Source: Dipylidium caninum
Taxonomy: Eukaryota > Platyhelminthes > Cestoda > Cyclophyllidea > Dipylidiidae
DNA: 64,000 bases
Direction: 5' to 3'
Assembly: GCA_017562135.1 (NCBI GenBank)
Contig: QEYB01000921.1
Span: 1,054,001 to 1,118,000 of the forward strand
The stretch's first letter is position 1. Every line of letters begins with the position of its first letter. The position numbers and the translations under genes are program-made. Of this stretch, positions 21,408 through 36,096 are shown piece by piece. Below the pieces are notes generated by a model, which ran no database searches, had not been told where the DNA came from, and worked only from the letters and a program-made list of their open reading frames with translations.

Positions 21408-23184
21408 CTCTAGCAAGTCGGTGAAACAACCACAACGCAATAAGGCACGTGAATCCTAAAGCTGATCACTACACGTGCGACCCGTAGACCAATCGAGATA
21501 CATAAGCGAAAAATAAAGGGCCAATAGAAATCGAGCAGGACCGCAATATGTCTTTGAATAATAATCACGTGTGATTTCGAAGTTGATACAAACTAACCCT
21601 GCAAGTAACCAATTCTTATGTGTTTTCCAGAGGAACTTAATTGCCAAAAATTTCCTCAATATAATAAGCAATTATTTGTAAATTGTAGAGCCACTCCACG
21701 ATAAGTCAAATTAGAAGTGGACTTAAATAGCTGTACCTTCCTCATAAATCACCGGAATGGCCAAAATGAGAAACCCTGATTCGGTTCCCCGAATTCCTCT
21801 ATAATCACAACAACCCACTCCAAAAAAATCGACACGGTGCGTAAAATATGCTTTAACCTACGAGGAGAAAACCTAAAATTTTCGATTGGAAATCATTTAG
21901 AAAATCATTAAGGATGATGTTCTCTGCTAAAAGTTTGTTTTCAAGCGCTTCACACTGCCATTTGCACAATTGTTCGCGCCCGAAATAGGTATCACGTCCA
22001 TAGGATGACAAACATGATAAAATCCATAAATTATAACTTGTTGGTTCTCTTACTCTTTGAAACATCAGTTAGAATTTTCAGGTGAGTAAAACACCATTCT
22101 ATGTTCCTGACGGTGGCAGTAATGAAGGCATTAGTTAAAGATGGTTGTTTTGACCATGCAAAGACAATCGGCCAAAAAGTTCCAATGTCTGAGGCTAAAA
22201 TAACTGGGATCAAAAAATATAAAAAGTTTTGTAGCTTTTTAATACGAAATTGAAAAGATGTAGGTGAAGGCAAGATTCTTATGTTTCTGCAATAATTTTT
22301 TCCTATTAACCATGCATCTAATCATATGCAATTTTTGTGGCGTCAACATTTAAGACGTAATAAACATTGTGCTCCGTTTTCCAATTAGATCGATTTTGCG
22401 ATTTCATACGTCCATAATTTAGGTAAGCCTATATTCTAAAGGTGCACAAACAGTTTCTTCGTAATGAAATCCTCTAAGTGTTCTAAAACCCTCTCGTTTC
22501 TGTAACTTGATTCTTATTGTCAGTAAAACACTAAGTGACGATGCCACGTAGTCTATACACTTAAGAAGTAAAGTGGATGAAGGGTTTATTTTTGAATTAG
22601 GTTGACAGCATTCCACGCTATTTTAGTTTGTCAAGATGTTTAGAAATGTTCTTTCATGATGAGAGCAGTTGGAAAGTTGTGCAAGTGCAATTATATAAGA
22701 GCAGGAAAAGAAAAACCGAAGGTGATGTTGAATATTATAATCTAACCCGAAACTACACGTTAACAATAAGGTTTTAAAAGGGCCTCAATAGAGGCAAAAC
22801 ATATTTTCGATATGAGGATCCCCTGCGGGGGAACATTTCGTCCGATGAATAGGAAGCTTATGTGACACTGACTTCCAACATGGATACTAGAAGTGCAATT
22901 GTATGGATGACTGTCGCTAGTTCCATTATGACGGGTTTTGCCTCGTGAAAAGAAAGGTCGTGGTCCTGGCGTTATGCCATAAAATGCGCAAGGCAAACTC
23001 AAATATATATACTGAAAGGCACAAGCTTTACGTTGCATGGAACGAAAGTGCGATTTCGTTTTTGCAAATAATGATTTTTTGAAATTATTTATATAAATAT
23101 CCTCGCGGCGCGCGAGTTCTCTTCGCCTCTTGTGTCAAGGTTGCCCTATAGCGGATTCTGACGCTTTGCAGCAGTTAATCCGTC
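21408..23184. promoter_or_regulatory. Shared upstream region of divergent IMPDH and PACS
   Basis: The start codons of IMPDH (minus) and PACS (plus) face away from each other, 1777 bp apart. The stretch has no conserved coding sequence. It is AT-rich except near the PACS side. It should hold both promoters and both 5' UTRs; co-regulation is possible but unproven. Confidence 0.55.
23089..23116 (+). promoter_or_regulatory. Candidate PACS core promoter: TATA-like box and CG palindrome
   Basis: An ATTTATATAAATA element at about 23088-23100 is followed directly by a perfect inverted repeat CTCGCG-GCG-CGCGAG at 23102-23116. It sits 70-95 bp before the PACS start codon (23185). The position fits a TATA element plus a CG-rich binding site or start-site region. 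No known factor can be named from sequence alone. Confidence 0.4.
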
Positions 23185-26100
23185 ATGATTTCTATGAAGA
23201 TGTCGGCATCTTGGGAGGCGGAGAAGTCTTCGTCTTGCTCTATTCGGAGGTTGTTTTCACTGAGTTTTATTTTTTGCTGTCTTTGCAAGTTTGCACTCTT
23301 ATTTCTACTCTTTTTACTTCTGTAATATTCTTATTCAACTAGTTCCTTAATAATGTCTTTTTTTGCTTACGCCTTTTCGTAATTTTTCGTCTTTTGAGCA
23401 GCGTCATGTTTTGTGTTTCCCTATATATCTTCTTTATTACCAAGCTCTCATCTTTCGCTTTTTATTATTGCTAAATTTATGAATGTGTCTTAACATATAG
23501 TTCTAAATCTCCAACTCACATTCACCCTAATATCTCAAAAAGGTTTTGTTCATGGGTAGTTAATACTTTTTTTTCAACTCCTCTGTAGACTTTGTCATAT
23601 CCTCATTGGCCAGATAATTCTTGACAGACCGATTGATTTGGGAGAAAATACCTCCAACGGCGTCTATGTGGCACTTCGGATGCGCGGTAACACCCGTCGT
23701 ATTTTACGTTCTCCCGAAATCAGTTTACTTGTCCCAAAGCCTCTTCCCTCTCTAACCACTTCAACTAACTCCAATGCCCGAGGCGCCGGCGGTTATATCC
23801 TAATTGACCTCAATTGCACTATTCAATACTCTCATGTTCTCAAAATGGATTCAAACATTCTTCAAATCCTCCTTCAAAAGCGCAAAAAATACAAGAACAC
23901 TACAGTTAATCTGGGATATAAAACATTGGCCTATTGTAACATCAATCTTTCACAGGTCTCTTTTCATCATTTATTGTATGCTTTAAAACCATTTTCTGCT
24001 TATTATTTTCTCAAGTATAAGTTTGCCATCTATTCTTTTACATTTTTGCACTTTATAAATGCTTATGTATCCTGTAATTTTTCTTTTCATTGAGCCTATT
24101 GCAGTGGGCATGACCGTGCGACATGTTTAATTCAGGCCATGTAGCTAGACAAAACAATGAACTTGAAATAGTGCTATTTTTCAGTTTTTTTTTAATGGGC
24201 AATTGTTGCAGATTCAACTTCTGTTAATATTTTCCTTTCGTGGTTTAGTCCTTGGTTTGTTCTTAACTAAACATCATCTACTTTCTGAGCACTTATTAGA
24301 TTTCTCAAGTCTTCTCATAGATTGATTTGCTTTCATTTGTGATTAATGGTAGTGCCTTTAATCAAGCTTTTGGCTTTTATTCCTCTGGTATCTTGATAAG
24401 GCAGCATCAACGAGGCAACTCAATGTTAAATAATTTCGTAATTTCCGCAATTTTTCTGAGGAAATAAACTGATGACCGGGAACCAATTTCTGAAAGTCAG
24501 GTGAAATTCATGTGGTATTCATTAAAATTTCCCGTATCACCGTGGTGTGAAAGCAGCCTTTCTCACGACGCTGCGTATTTTTACCTTGTGGCCCATTGGA
24601 TTTCGAGAACTGCACTGACCACTTTGCTCAATTGGTTAAAATATCAATATGGAACGGTCAACTATGTCATTCACGCCTACATTAACTTCATTTATGGTGA
24701 TGCTCATCCGTTCTTCGTATCTCCTACCTATTCCATGTTTATAATTTTTATTATCCTTTTGGAACCTACTCTCTATTAACCCGTACATAAAAATCAGGTT
24801 TTATCTTCATATCCTTGTTGTTATTGTTGAGTAATTATGCTAGAATGTATAATTTTTAAGTACATGACTCCCGTAATTGATAGCGTTTTGTCCCTATCCT
24901 TTGTTAGATTGCTTGCTGGAATTTAACACGCTAATCGTCATAATCTCATGGAACTATTACCCGTCATTGCGAAATGCTTTTTTGTTGACATTATATTGTA
25001 TCTTAATTTATCTTACATCCCGAATGTATGGATAGCATGTGTTTTGTGCGTGTCTAAATAAAAAGTGGGCGTGTCACTCGTGTATGACGCTGGAATCGCA
25101 TGTGTACCTTTTCTCACCCGTTGCTCGTTATTCGGTTTTTTTTCGATGGGTATTTTTCCGTCCCCAAGTGCTGAGGCCGCGCCTCAAAGCGCCCGACGTT
25201 TCAACACAGGTTACTTTTTTCTCACTATGCAAATTGATTTACATTTCTGAAGTACGCGACAAACTGAAAAATTGGGTTTATTTCATTCAGTAATACTGTT
25301 TGGTGTAGTCAAAAGTTGATAAGCAATCATTCCTGTTTGTGTGAACCATATTCTTGTAGCTATTATTGGCGCTAATTGGCCTATTTCATATTGTCAAACG
25401 GGACTCTCGTTGGGTCTGTCAATGTTCATCACATCTTCCCGCTTCTTCTAGGTACTACAACGACGGGTTGAACACAGATTTCTCAATATGTATCCCGATC
25501 CCAAGTGCATTGGGCCTGTCGTGGCTAGGATAGAGGTTCATTGCCTCTCCACTCTGCCCTGGGAACGTGAACCCACTAACTGCGGTAACAAAGGTACGTT
25601 ACCGAGCTTCCGCCCGCTTTGATAATTTGTATTCTTGTTTCTACTAGAACCAAGAGTGATTCAGTAAACATGGGTTATGGTGTTAAATCATATTTATGAG
25701 GCAATGATAAGAAGAACAAGCTACTAGCACTGATGTATTTCGATTGAAACGGTTTATTTGTGGACTTGAGGAGCTCATTGAAGCGCACTCTGAAATTTCT
25801 TTTGGGTGCCGGTTATATTCGTTGTAGGCGAATATAAAATAATATTTTGATTTTTTTTGTACCAAAGTCATCAATATGGTTTTTTTTACGATGGGTCGCA
25901 TCTTCACCACTCGTTTTCTCAAAACTGAAAATGCTTACCTTTGATTGCTTATATCAGATGATAACTTTTCAGCCCTTTTTACATACAGTTATTGACTTGC
26001 GTCGCCAGTAAATTAAGGCAACTTTCATGCTCTTCGATTACTATATTCTGCTTGAAAATGGAATCAAGTACACCCTTAGATTTGGATTGAAATTATTTTC

Positions 26101-29100
26101 AATTTATAAGGTCAATTAACTCTTGATTCTCCCTAACTCCTTTTGAGCACCTTCAATCTGTCGTGTCTGAAAATCACATAACTCTTATTAATCCTTCTCG
26201 GCACAAACCCCATTGTTTCGCTTCTATCTGACGTGGTTGTCTCGTATTCTTTGTCTCAAGCACCTTTCTTCCAAGGTGCGAAGAAAGAGATGGAAGATGA
26301 CTGTTGAGGGATGCAACACGTCTTTCCTACCGTTCGGGTGTACCGTTGATTAATTCGCTCTACCCTAAGTATATCACGTAAATTCGTCGGTTTGTTGTAT
26401 TGTTATAAATGGCTTTGGGATGCTCTTTGTTTCCTGTGTATATAATCCGAATTTACGCGAAACCAAGAAAGCAAATTACTTCTGTTGCTTTCTTACCATT
26501 GCTTTCTACAACGAAGACCTACCTCCCCTAATTGTTTTTTTTCTTGGTATCTTGCTTGTACCTTTTTGCCTGTTACCTCATTCCACACTCACTATAGTTC
26601 TTTTGCCTCATAAGACATGACCACATGATACTGGATGGGTCAAGAGGCGCGTATGGGGGGAGAGGTTGTGTTAGAACTGGTACGGGTGTCGGTCGGTCTA
26701 CCTGTCAACTGCTCTCTACCTCCTGTTAGTATCCAATTTGTTCTACAATGCAATTAGCGTCTCCCTTTCCCTTCCACCGATTAACCAGCTAGTTATCTGA
26801 TCATTTTGCTTCCATCCTATTTTCCTACCATAAGTAGCGCCACGCTTTCATGGTAAACTGTTGCACGTATCCTTTTTTCACTGCTAATCTGATTCTCAAT
26901 CTTTGCCTCTGCGCTCTTTTTCTCCTCGTCAAATTATTAAACCATGACATAAACGTAAATAACTCCAGCATGTCTTAGTTTAGTTAACGGCATCTCCTTT
27001 TCTCTAACATTCATCTTGCTTGGGATTTGCTTTCATCTTCATTTGTTTGAACATCTTAATTCCTACTTGCCTTTTTCCAGCGCTGATGATGGGTCATCCT
27101 TTTATTACCTTCTAGCTTATTTTTCGTGGTAATTTCGGGACTGGATGTTTTACCTTCTCGACCATTTGGGAGGATTTATGCATAAATGTACCCTTTTATA
27201 CATGCGGAGCTAGCGAAAATAAAATCTCACTTTTTTCATGCACTGCGGTACGACGACGATATACACCACCGATCAGGCGGTTATCATAAGCATAGCTTTT
27301 TTCTTCGATTTTATTTGTTTATCGCGTTCCAGTGTAGGTGGTAAACCACTAATTCCCGTGTACCGAGACTCCAATTTCTTTCCATATTTATTAAACATTT
27401 TGTATAACTAGTTTGTCGACTACCACTTTCAACTACATGTGGTTACACTCGTTGTACACTGTTGCTGATACGACGTAGTACACAAGGTGAGAAATGAGAC
27501 GGTATGGAGGAAAGCCTAGACTTTCGGTTGCGTCCGTCGAGCACTGCCTATCACTTTCAACTCGTGGGACACGTTAGAACGTCCTACCGTCTTACGACTT
27601 CCTAGTGACTGAGTTTCCGCCAAAAGCTCCTCCTCCACCTAGCCGTAGTGATTGTTTCATTGCATGCAGGAATGGTAATGTTGTTTGAATCAAGCTTCTT
27701 TCCTATTTTCAACGTATTCCCACTTTTGATCAATGCTGTACATCGATACGGTTCTTCCTCTTTTCATCTTTGTATGTTTCATCAAGAATGAACTGTCTGT
27801 TTCCCATACTACTTCCTTCAAGAGCACAGGATCATTGTCTTGATATATGTACGAGCAAATCTGGATAGGCTTGTATGATTGTCGCTTATCGTGGACTTGT
27901 TTATCCATTGACTTCTTGTTTTCCTTCGCTTATAATTTACAGACTCTTGTTTACGCTATCAGAGTTCTTTTCATGTTCACTTTTAAGTCACATTTTGTCT
28001 CTCCTGAGCTATTCGAACTGTCGCAATCACTTGACCCACAACACAATTTTAGGCGAAAGTGGTGTTTTGAATTGTCAAAGAGTTAGGCATTGAACAAGGA
28101 AAGAGTGAATGCTCCCTTTCGTTGCCCTTGGAGTGATTGGCTTAAAAAGTGATGTTAATGTCGTTCACTAGGAAAAGTGAATAAATTTTAGTTAAAAGTT
28201 GACTTTTAGACGATTACCCGAAGTAATTAAGTCTACGATGGATGCAAACAAGCGCGAAAACACAGGCCAGCAAGTCGAATAATTGTGTGTTTTCCAAAAG
28301 TGAGGCAAACGCAATATGTGGGTGAAGGAGAATCGGAAATACGGGGCGAAGCTAAAGACATTGGTGAGAAACATCCGTTTAAAAACGTCGCCATGCATGA
28401 GATGTTCTTGGGACTTCCTTGTCAAATTTCCCCTTGGTATTATAATGATTGATTTTAGTAAAAATTTTCGTTTTTAGGCTGTACTTCGGGTTACAACGGT
28501 CTCGAGTCTTAAAAAGAAATCTTCATATTTTTAAAGTGAAGACTGGCGACAAGGACATTATCAAACTAGTGTCTGTTGTGCATTACTGAGGTGGAGGGGC
28601 ACCTAAAACCACCCCGGCGGCGGTAGATCCTTCAGACAACAAATTCTCCATTTTTTTTATCAAATAAAGCAGATTTTTTGAAAACAAATATACGGCCAAA
28701 CCTGTTCTTATCTCGATATTTGGCCCAAGCCGATAATATTAGGAGTTATTTTTTTCAGAAAATCTTTTGTCCTAAAAAAAACTGGAATTTGGGCTCACTC
28801 TGATAATGGAAAAATGGTTAATTTTTTGATTAGTGTTATCCTATCCACTAAAGCGTTACTTCTGCTTCATCTAGGCGAGGTAGAATCGGACGGCTGTCTT
28901 GATGACGGTTGCCTCCTGCCTGCAGACGTCTTCTCAGATGATGCTGACGAAGACTCAGACAGCGAAGAGGAAGTAGACTTGGAAGACGTTGATACCAGTC
29001 GTTGTGGGCGAGTAGGAGGTGCTTCTTCCACCACCGCCCCCGACGCCAATCGTGGTGGGCAGAAAAAGGTTCAAAAGTCGAAGTCTGTGGGGGTAGGCTC

Positions 29101-32100
29101 TGGATTTCATTACTGTTATTATAAACAAGAGTTAGTGTAAGCACTTTCAGTCCTTCTTTTGAACAATATTCTGAGTTGGCTACTGGTTAACTCCTTGATC
29201 TTATGCTTGTGCTCACACGTAGTTTAATCTTTTTTTTTCTATAAAGCGCCCTTTTTGTAGGCAGACTTTTTCTCTTGCCTCAAACCAAACTTCAAAGAAT
29301 TTCGTATAAATCTTCATTATGCTCCTTTTCTGTTACTTAAGTCTATCTCTTATTTTTTTCTCCTCCCATCAAAGGGACACCATTGATGTGTAAACCCTTT
29401 TATTCCCTTTTTTTAATTTCCTTAATTAAGTGTAGTCAATTCCTTTTAGAATCTCATCCTTCATTAAATCTGTCTTTCTTTTTCTCAGTATTAGCAGAAT
29501 TGTAAAAAAATGAGCTAATTCTGCCTTTTTTCTTCTTTATTCTTCCAAGTCATTTGCCTTTATTATACTTTCCCCTCTCCCTATCTGTGAGAAGGGGATG
29601 TTTAGCTTATTATTTCCTGTATCCTGTTCCTTCTATTATTACTGTGTAGTCTTGTGCCTAAGCCTTCTCTTTTTCCCCCATTTTCTCGCCCATCCCTTCT
29701 CCTTAATGCTGCAATATCGTCATCGAACTATTTATCTGTGTGAGGACGGATTACTCTCGAGACTTATTCCCTTATGCATATCTATTATCTCTTCGTATGT
29801 CTTTGCGCGCATTTCATTGCATCGAGAAGTTGATGGAAAATTTACATTGGATATTTCCCACTCTTTGTATACGTCTCTTTCTCTTTTCTCTGCGACATGG
29901 AGGCTTCTCTTTGTTTGTCCCACAAATATGTGGAAGATGCCACGTTGAAACTGTCCTCCGACCTCAATTTCTTGCCCATTTTTGTGTATAGCTCAATTTT
30001 CCCTTTCATCGCATGGCGACGGTTCCAAGCACTATTCAAGATATTTATTGCTCTCTGCTGGTTATTTTAGTAATTATTCAAGTTTATTAGAGATAATAAT
30101 GTTCACTTAAACCTTCATTCACTTCTCGGTCATCTTTGGTAAAATACTAAACTGCTTTCCTTTATTCGTCACCTCCCCTAACGCTTAAATGCGAATGGAA
30201 CTTTATTCTGATCCCATTATGAGTTAGAGGGTAAGTGGAATATACGCTTTTCCCCTTAATCTGAGTTCCATTCTAGGGAGAACGCAGATATAGTCGAGTG
30301 TAAATGAGGAATGTGTGTGTGAGGGTGTGGAATCACATATTCACGATGCATATGGGATGCCACAAGTGATGTCTTTCCTCGCTATGCTGCTCGATTTTGG
30401 TGTTCTCTCAAAGGGTGTGTTTTCTCACTTTAAAACCTCTTGAAGTTCTTATTATCTCACTAATCCGTATTAGTTTTTTTTTAACTTGATTAAAAATCTC
30501 TACAATCAGAATGTTTATATTTGCCAGCCAGTGGAATAACGTCCCCAAGTAATTACCTTATGTTCTACTTGGTGTATGTTTGTGTGTGCGTGTAAACAGA
30601 TATTTCAAGACTGTATGGGGCTCTCAACCCGTCAAGTTTTTGCTCTGTACCATTCTCTGTTTCCATTTTTCTTTTTCCCTACACTTATTGTTTTTAAGGT
30701 ATAGAAGTTTTTAGTCTATGCCTTTTTAACCCACTCACAACACGTACCAGTTGCTAAAGCCTTTTTTCCTGTAAAAATAAGCCTCATTCTCATTTTGGCA
30801 CAGAGACGACGTCTCTACTCTCCCACCTTCACCCGTGACACCCCACTCTGTTGACTCACACGATGAAATACGTATGCTTTGTTCGCCGGACGTAGCCCAT
30901 GATAGGCTCCTCGGCCGTTGGTCGGTGGTCATTGTCCATTATGAAGCAATCGGCATCTTTGAATTCAAATTCTTCACTCCGAATTGTATCTCCTTTTTCC
31001 AGCCCCAACCTTTTGGTTTACGGGTTTTCTGTCTTCTTGTCATCCTTTACGAAATCACTCTTCCGTGTTTCCGCAGTATTTTATAGTCGTGTGCAAATCA
31101 TAAACCTTTAGATCGTGAAATTCCTACCACCCCTGTATGTGTTTCTAAACTCCATAAGAACCATTTCTTTACTTTAATATAAGACAAGCGTCGATGCTAT
31201 GACTTCTGTAGTATATTAGTTTTCGAGAAGCCCACAATTTCATTTAGTAGCGATTCGGGGTACCACTTAAACTGGCCAAATTTAGTGGTGGTAACGACTT
31301 ACAACCTTTATGGCACTCGCTCTCTCCAAATCCTGCAACCTATTCCGGTAAAATCTAGACGGTCATAATTTGTGATGATGCAGATATCTCTTTATCTCAG
31401 CATCCTTTTTCTTTCACACACTGCCCCATGAAGTATGCGGACAGATAGCCTGATCCATTTTCCTCTTCATTCTTGCTGTGCATATTATGAATAATCTGAG
31501 AGTCTGGCCTACCACTCACCTCTCATTTTTATTTCTTTTCCTATAGCAAATCAAACAAAAGGTGATTAGTCTCCTCAAACGGCTCAAGCTGGCTGACCCC
31601 AACGAGGTGAGTACTTGATTGCCGTCTATCCCTTTAGCGCTCCCTCTCTTTAATCTCAATGTAATTTTATACTATGTGAAGTGACCAACACACTCAAATT
31701 AGGAGAAAGGTAAAATTCTTCCACTAATTAACGTAACCTTTTCTCTTTTTCTCATTTTATTTTATGGTAATGGTGACAAATGGCGTCGAGCGCCTGTCCA
31801 ACTTTAAGCACCAGCACAGAGTGCCTTTTTTCTCTTGATATCACATTCTTGGGAATCCAATTTACTTCTCCTCCACTGTCAGAATCAGACCCTTTTAGCC
31901 GCATTTCTTGCCTTCGAAGGAAGGGTTAAATTGTTCATTCCACAAAATACCTTTTTAGTTTAAAGGCCAACTGTTAGTTGGAATCCGGTTGCATTATATA
32001 TCGTGCCTTCTACCCGACCACTAGTGTCGTCTACTAGCTTATATGATTGGTGGTACTTGGAGGACTTAACCCACTTCCTCCATGCGCATCTGACGATTTT

Positions 32101-35100
32101 TGGTGTTGCTTCTGCCCTCCTGCTATGTACTTTATGGGATTCGCTATCCCCAAGGTCCGTCCCAGAGGGAAAGTGGACATCATTGGAATTTTCATTTTAT
32201 TGTTATAGTGCATCGACTTCATTTTCCTTTAATCTACTCTCAACGAGTCGTAAAGGGATACGTAATTTTCCCAACTCCATGAAAACCTACTCATGCTCTC
32301 CAGTATTTAATACCCAATCAAGTAGGAAACCGAAATTTAAGAAATAGGGACACTTCGTATATGTGAGGCTGTCAGTGGATGCCCCATTAAATGGTCGAAA
32401 AGCTCGAGATTTGGCATCTTAAAAGTCGTGAGTGCTAATACATTCCAGGTTACTGATGCTAATTTCTTTGTCTCCAATCTTATCCGTGGATAAACCAAGC
32501 TTCTCTGACTCCATTTCTACCCTTTATGATATTAACAAATTTGTCTTGAAAGTCGATTGGGGTGTTGGTTAGTGTTTGCTTTTTATCACATATGTGGATA
32601 TTTTAAGCCTTCAAGGGTTTTTAATCAATCATGCAACGCCATATGAGGTCGAGAACTTGAGCAACTCCGGTGCGAAGCTGGCGTATTACCGCACCCTCGG
32701 TTTTGGGTGAGTTGATGGGGACAAAACGAAGACAAGACTATGCAACAGGAGTGTTAGGACGTATTAAAAATGTGATTCGCCCACGGTCGGCTGAAGGGAA
32801 TGCACACATCGCTTGGGTTGAAGGATGTAGCTACTGTTGAGGCGTAACCGAGTTGTCTCCGTCGAATTTTTTTACAATATCGCCCTGTTTATTCTTTCTC
32901 ATGATTATAATAAATAAGTAGACGAATGAAATTCAAAACAGCTTAAGGATAGACTAGTAATGTGCATTGTAATTTCAACTCTAAATTGGCTATAGGCTTT
33001 TCGCGTAGTTGGAAAAAAAAATGGTTTAATCTATTTGTTGCCCAACATCTCAGTAATAGAGGCAATGGATAGTTATTTGCATGTTTATTTCTTCCAACCC
33101 TCATGCCCATCTCCCACCTATCTTTACTGGCAATCATCTGTTCTCGATGGATATTGCCAGGCAGGAGAGCTGGTAACCCGCTTCATTTGCTCGGTATACA
33201 ATCATAACTTAAATACGTTTACGAGTTACGGTTGATTGGCCCATTTACAGCGCATCTGAGTGTGCAATCATTGCTACAAAGTTCTGGTTGAGGGTGGTCT
33301 GGCTAACTATTTGTTTACAGATTGGGTGATAATAGCACCCTGTGTGGTTTTGTAACCCCTGAGGCAGCGGGACAATATTGTCCTAAACGAGCCTTTTCTT
33401 AGATTAATCCCTCTTTCCTTATTTTTAATCAACCGACAACTTGGCTTTTTTGAAGTCCCTACTTTCTGCTCTCCTATTTTATGCTAAACGCCATGGGTTG
33501 AGTCCCAGAAATGAGTCGAAAACGGTTCGGTCCTCTTGATCTTAGGGCTTTTACCCAATGGCAATCCTGTTCCTACGACGTCCGCGTATTTAGTTATTCT
33601 CCTCAACACGTCATTCTTGACAGATCTTTATAATTATTCAAGTTGTCTCTGTTTTCAGCAGAGCAGAAGCGAGTTAAATTGATGGGACTTTTTAGTCCTC
33701 CTGGATCCGAGGTATTCATGGAACATCATGCAGAGATATGGCTTTTTCTGCTAAATTATAGCTATTCCGTGTAAAATAACATTTCGAGTCGGTTTGACTA
33801 AAACAAAGGTATTCTTTTTCTTGGAATGATTTACTTCTATTCCTTGGTCTAGGAGATTGACACAGGCACAACCTTGCATCTATGGGAGGAAATTGACAAA
33901 ATCGAGGCGGAAAGTGATGTAGATGAGGACTCAGACGTGGACACTGGTGGCACTGCTGAATCCGGCTCCCTCCCGAGTGTCCCGCGGCCCTCTATCCAAC
34001 CCTTTTTTGGTCATACTGGCAGTTCTGAGGAGACCCTTAGTTTGGTGAGTCCATTCTGCGTCTTCAAAATCCTTTACATTAAATGACATTACTTAATTAC
34101 CTTCTCCCTATAGTAGTTAACCTTTTTTCGAAGCCTGTCCATTCTCTCACTTTTCAATGTATCTACACATTCAAACACGGGTGCGTATATACTACTATGT
34201 TCACTACTTTTATAGTCCGTATAGTTCCGCTTTGCCTTGCTTCGCCGAATCGTTGTAGTTCTAGGAAATGGGGGATATCTAAACCCCTTTTGTTTCTCAA
34301 GGAAGCCGTGTTTCGATTGAAAATACTCTTTAGCGTGTTCTCTCTTTCTGAATCAATTTTGTACTTTCGTGCAAAATTGGTTGTCCTCTTACCCAACTGG
34401 TAAGAATCATTGGCTCTTTCCAAGGCATATTTAACGGTCCTCTGAATTCCCCCTTAAAGTACTGTTTTAGTACCAGGTATGATGATGTGGGTGGCGTACT
34501 GCTAATACCCTCTTCCAAGGCGGTATTTGCTCCCTTCATAACCCGTTACTTCGGTAAGTAAACCGTTGTGTATGAAGTTCATTTAAGTATTAGGGTAATT
34601 ACCGAGCTCTTGAGTTTTAAATAACTTGGTGAAATCTATGCCACCCAACTATCGGAACCACACCGTTCGTGATGGGACAAAAACGGACTCTGAGCGTTTC
34701 ACTATCCCTCACTTGGAAAAGGGGCTGTATATTATGCTTCGATGAATTTTGGGAAGAAATTTCGACACATATGTTATTTAAAATTACGTTAGGATATGAA
34801 TTAAGTCCAAAAACTGCGATAAATGCCATTCTATTAGCAGTTTTTGGGATAGATTGTGTGAGCGAAATTTTCTCTCCTATAAGACGCAGGGGATCGTATA
34901 GATAAGATATGAGTAATGTTAGCCGTTCCGTGCAGCTACTCCTATCTCTCACTTTTTTTATCTCTCCACCTCCACTTTTTTTGCTCCCCTTCCCCCCCCC
35001 CCAAACCCATTGCCAGCCAACTTTCTCCTTCTCCTCTCCAGTTCACTTTTATGAGCTAAAATTCCTCCTACATCGTGCCTTTTTGAATGATGTACCCATC

Positions 35101-36061
35101 CGTCTTACTTCCGGATTATTTAATTCCTCTTTATGGGTGTACGATTTTCTTATTTTCTCCGTCATCCAGCCACTCTATTTGCCTCAATTTTATTAGTCTA
35201 CTCGGTGTTTTCGCCTGATATGTGGTCGGAACTATTAAGCAAACTTGCATTTGTAAGTGCTTTTCTACTCCCATATTTAAATTCCCCATACTCAAATCGA
35301 GTTCGTTCATTAATGCCACTAGCGATTTGTTTGGAATCTCATAGAGGAATTGTGTATTTTGATGAACAGTTATCGTGACATTCTGCTCTCTTACCGTCAA
35401 CCAGTGCTGGCATGACTTCTTCCTACCTCTACCATGAGATCCTTTCAATCCAGTGAATTTAAAACACAATTTAACCCGCTCGTCTACTAAGACTAAATGA
35501 AAGACGATCCTTGTGGCGCAATAAATTAGTAATGTTTAGAACAAACCAATCCCCTTTTTGAAATACACGATGTTGCGTCCTTTGTAATGCCTCAGGTGGC
35601 AATAAGAGAGCATCGGGGACATTCCCGGCAGACCATCTTTTGCCACATTTTGTTGGAGATGGCAGTGCAGGTCGTCAGGTGGCCGGAAGTGTTCACTGCT
35701 ACTTGTGCTATCCCCACCTCCCACGGATATGATGAGATCCTCATTTGGCTTCGGCTGTCATTGGCCACTTTCGAGTGTGTTGTTTTGGATGCTTGGTGGT
35801 TTTCTACCTTGCTCACAACTGTTGCTCGGCTTCCCCTTTCGCGTAGTGTCCTCGGTATTTAGACAGCGGTGTAGTAATTGAAAAATGCAGTGAGATGAGG
35901 TGAGATGAAGTGGTGGTGAACTTAGTAATGAATTCCTCGAGTGTGGACCACATGAAAGAGGCTCCACTGCGCCTTCCCCTCCGCCATGTGTGCTGTGGTT
36001 GAGAAGACCTGGAGATTAGCCGTGGACTATGGGTTTTGGATAGTGCCTTACCGCAGAGGAC

Positions 36062-36096
<35 letters not shown>

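Noticed and set aside
23130..23342. Plus-strand 70-codon open frame near the PACS start
   Set aside because: It overlaps PACS exon 1 in a different frame; the frame starting at 23185 has the family's N-terminal pattern.
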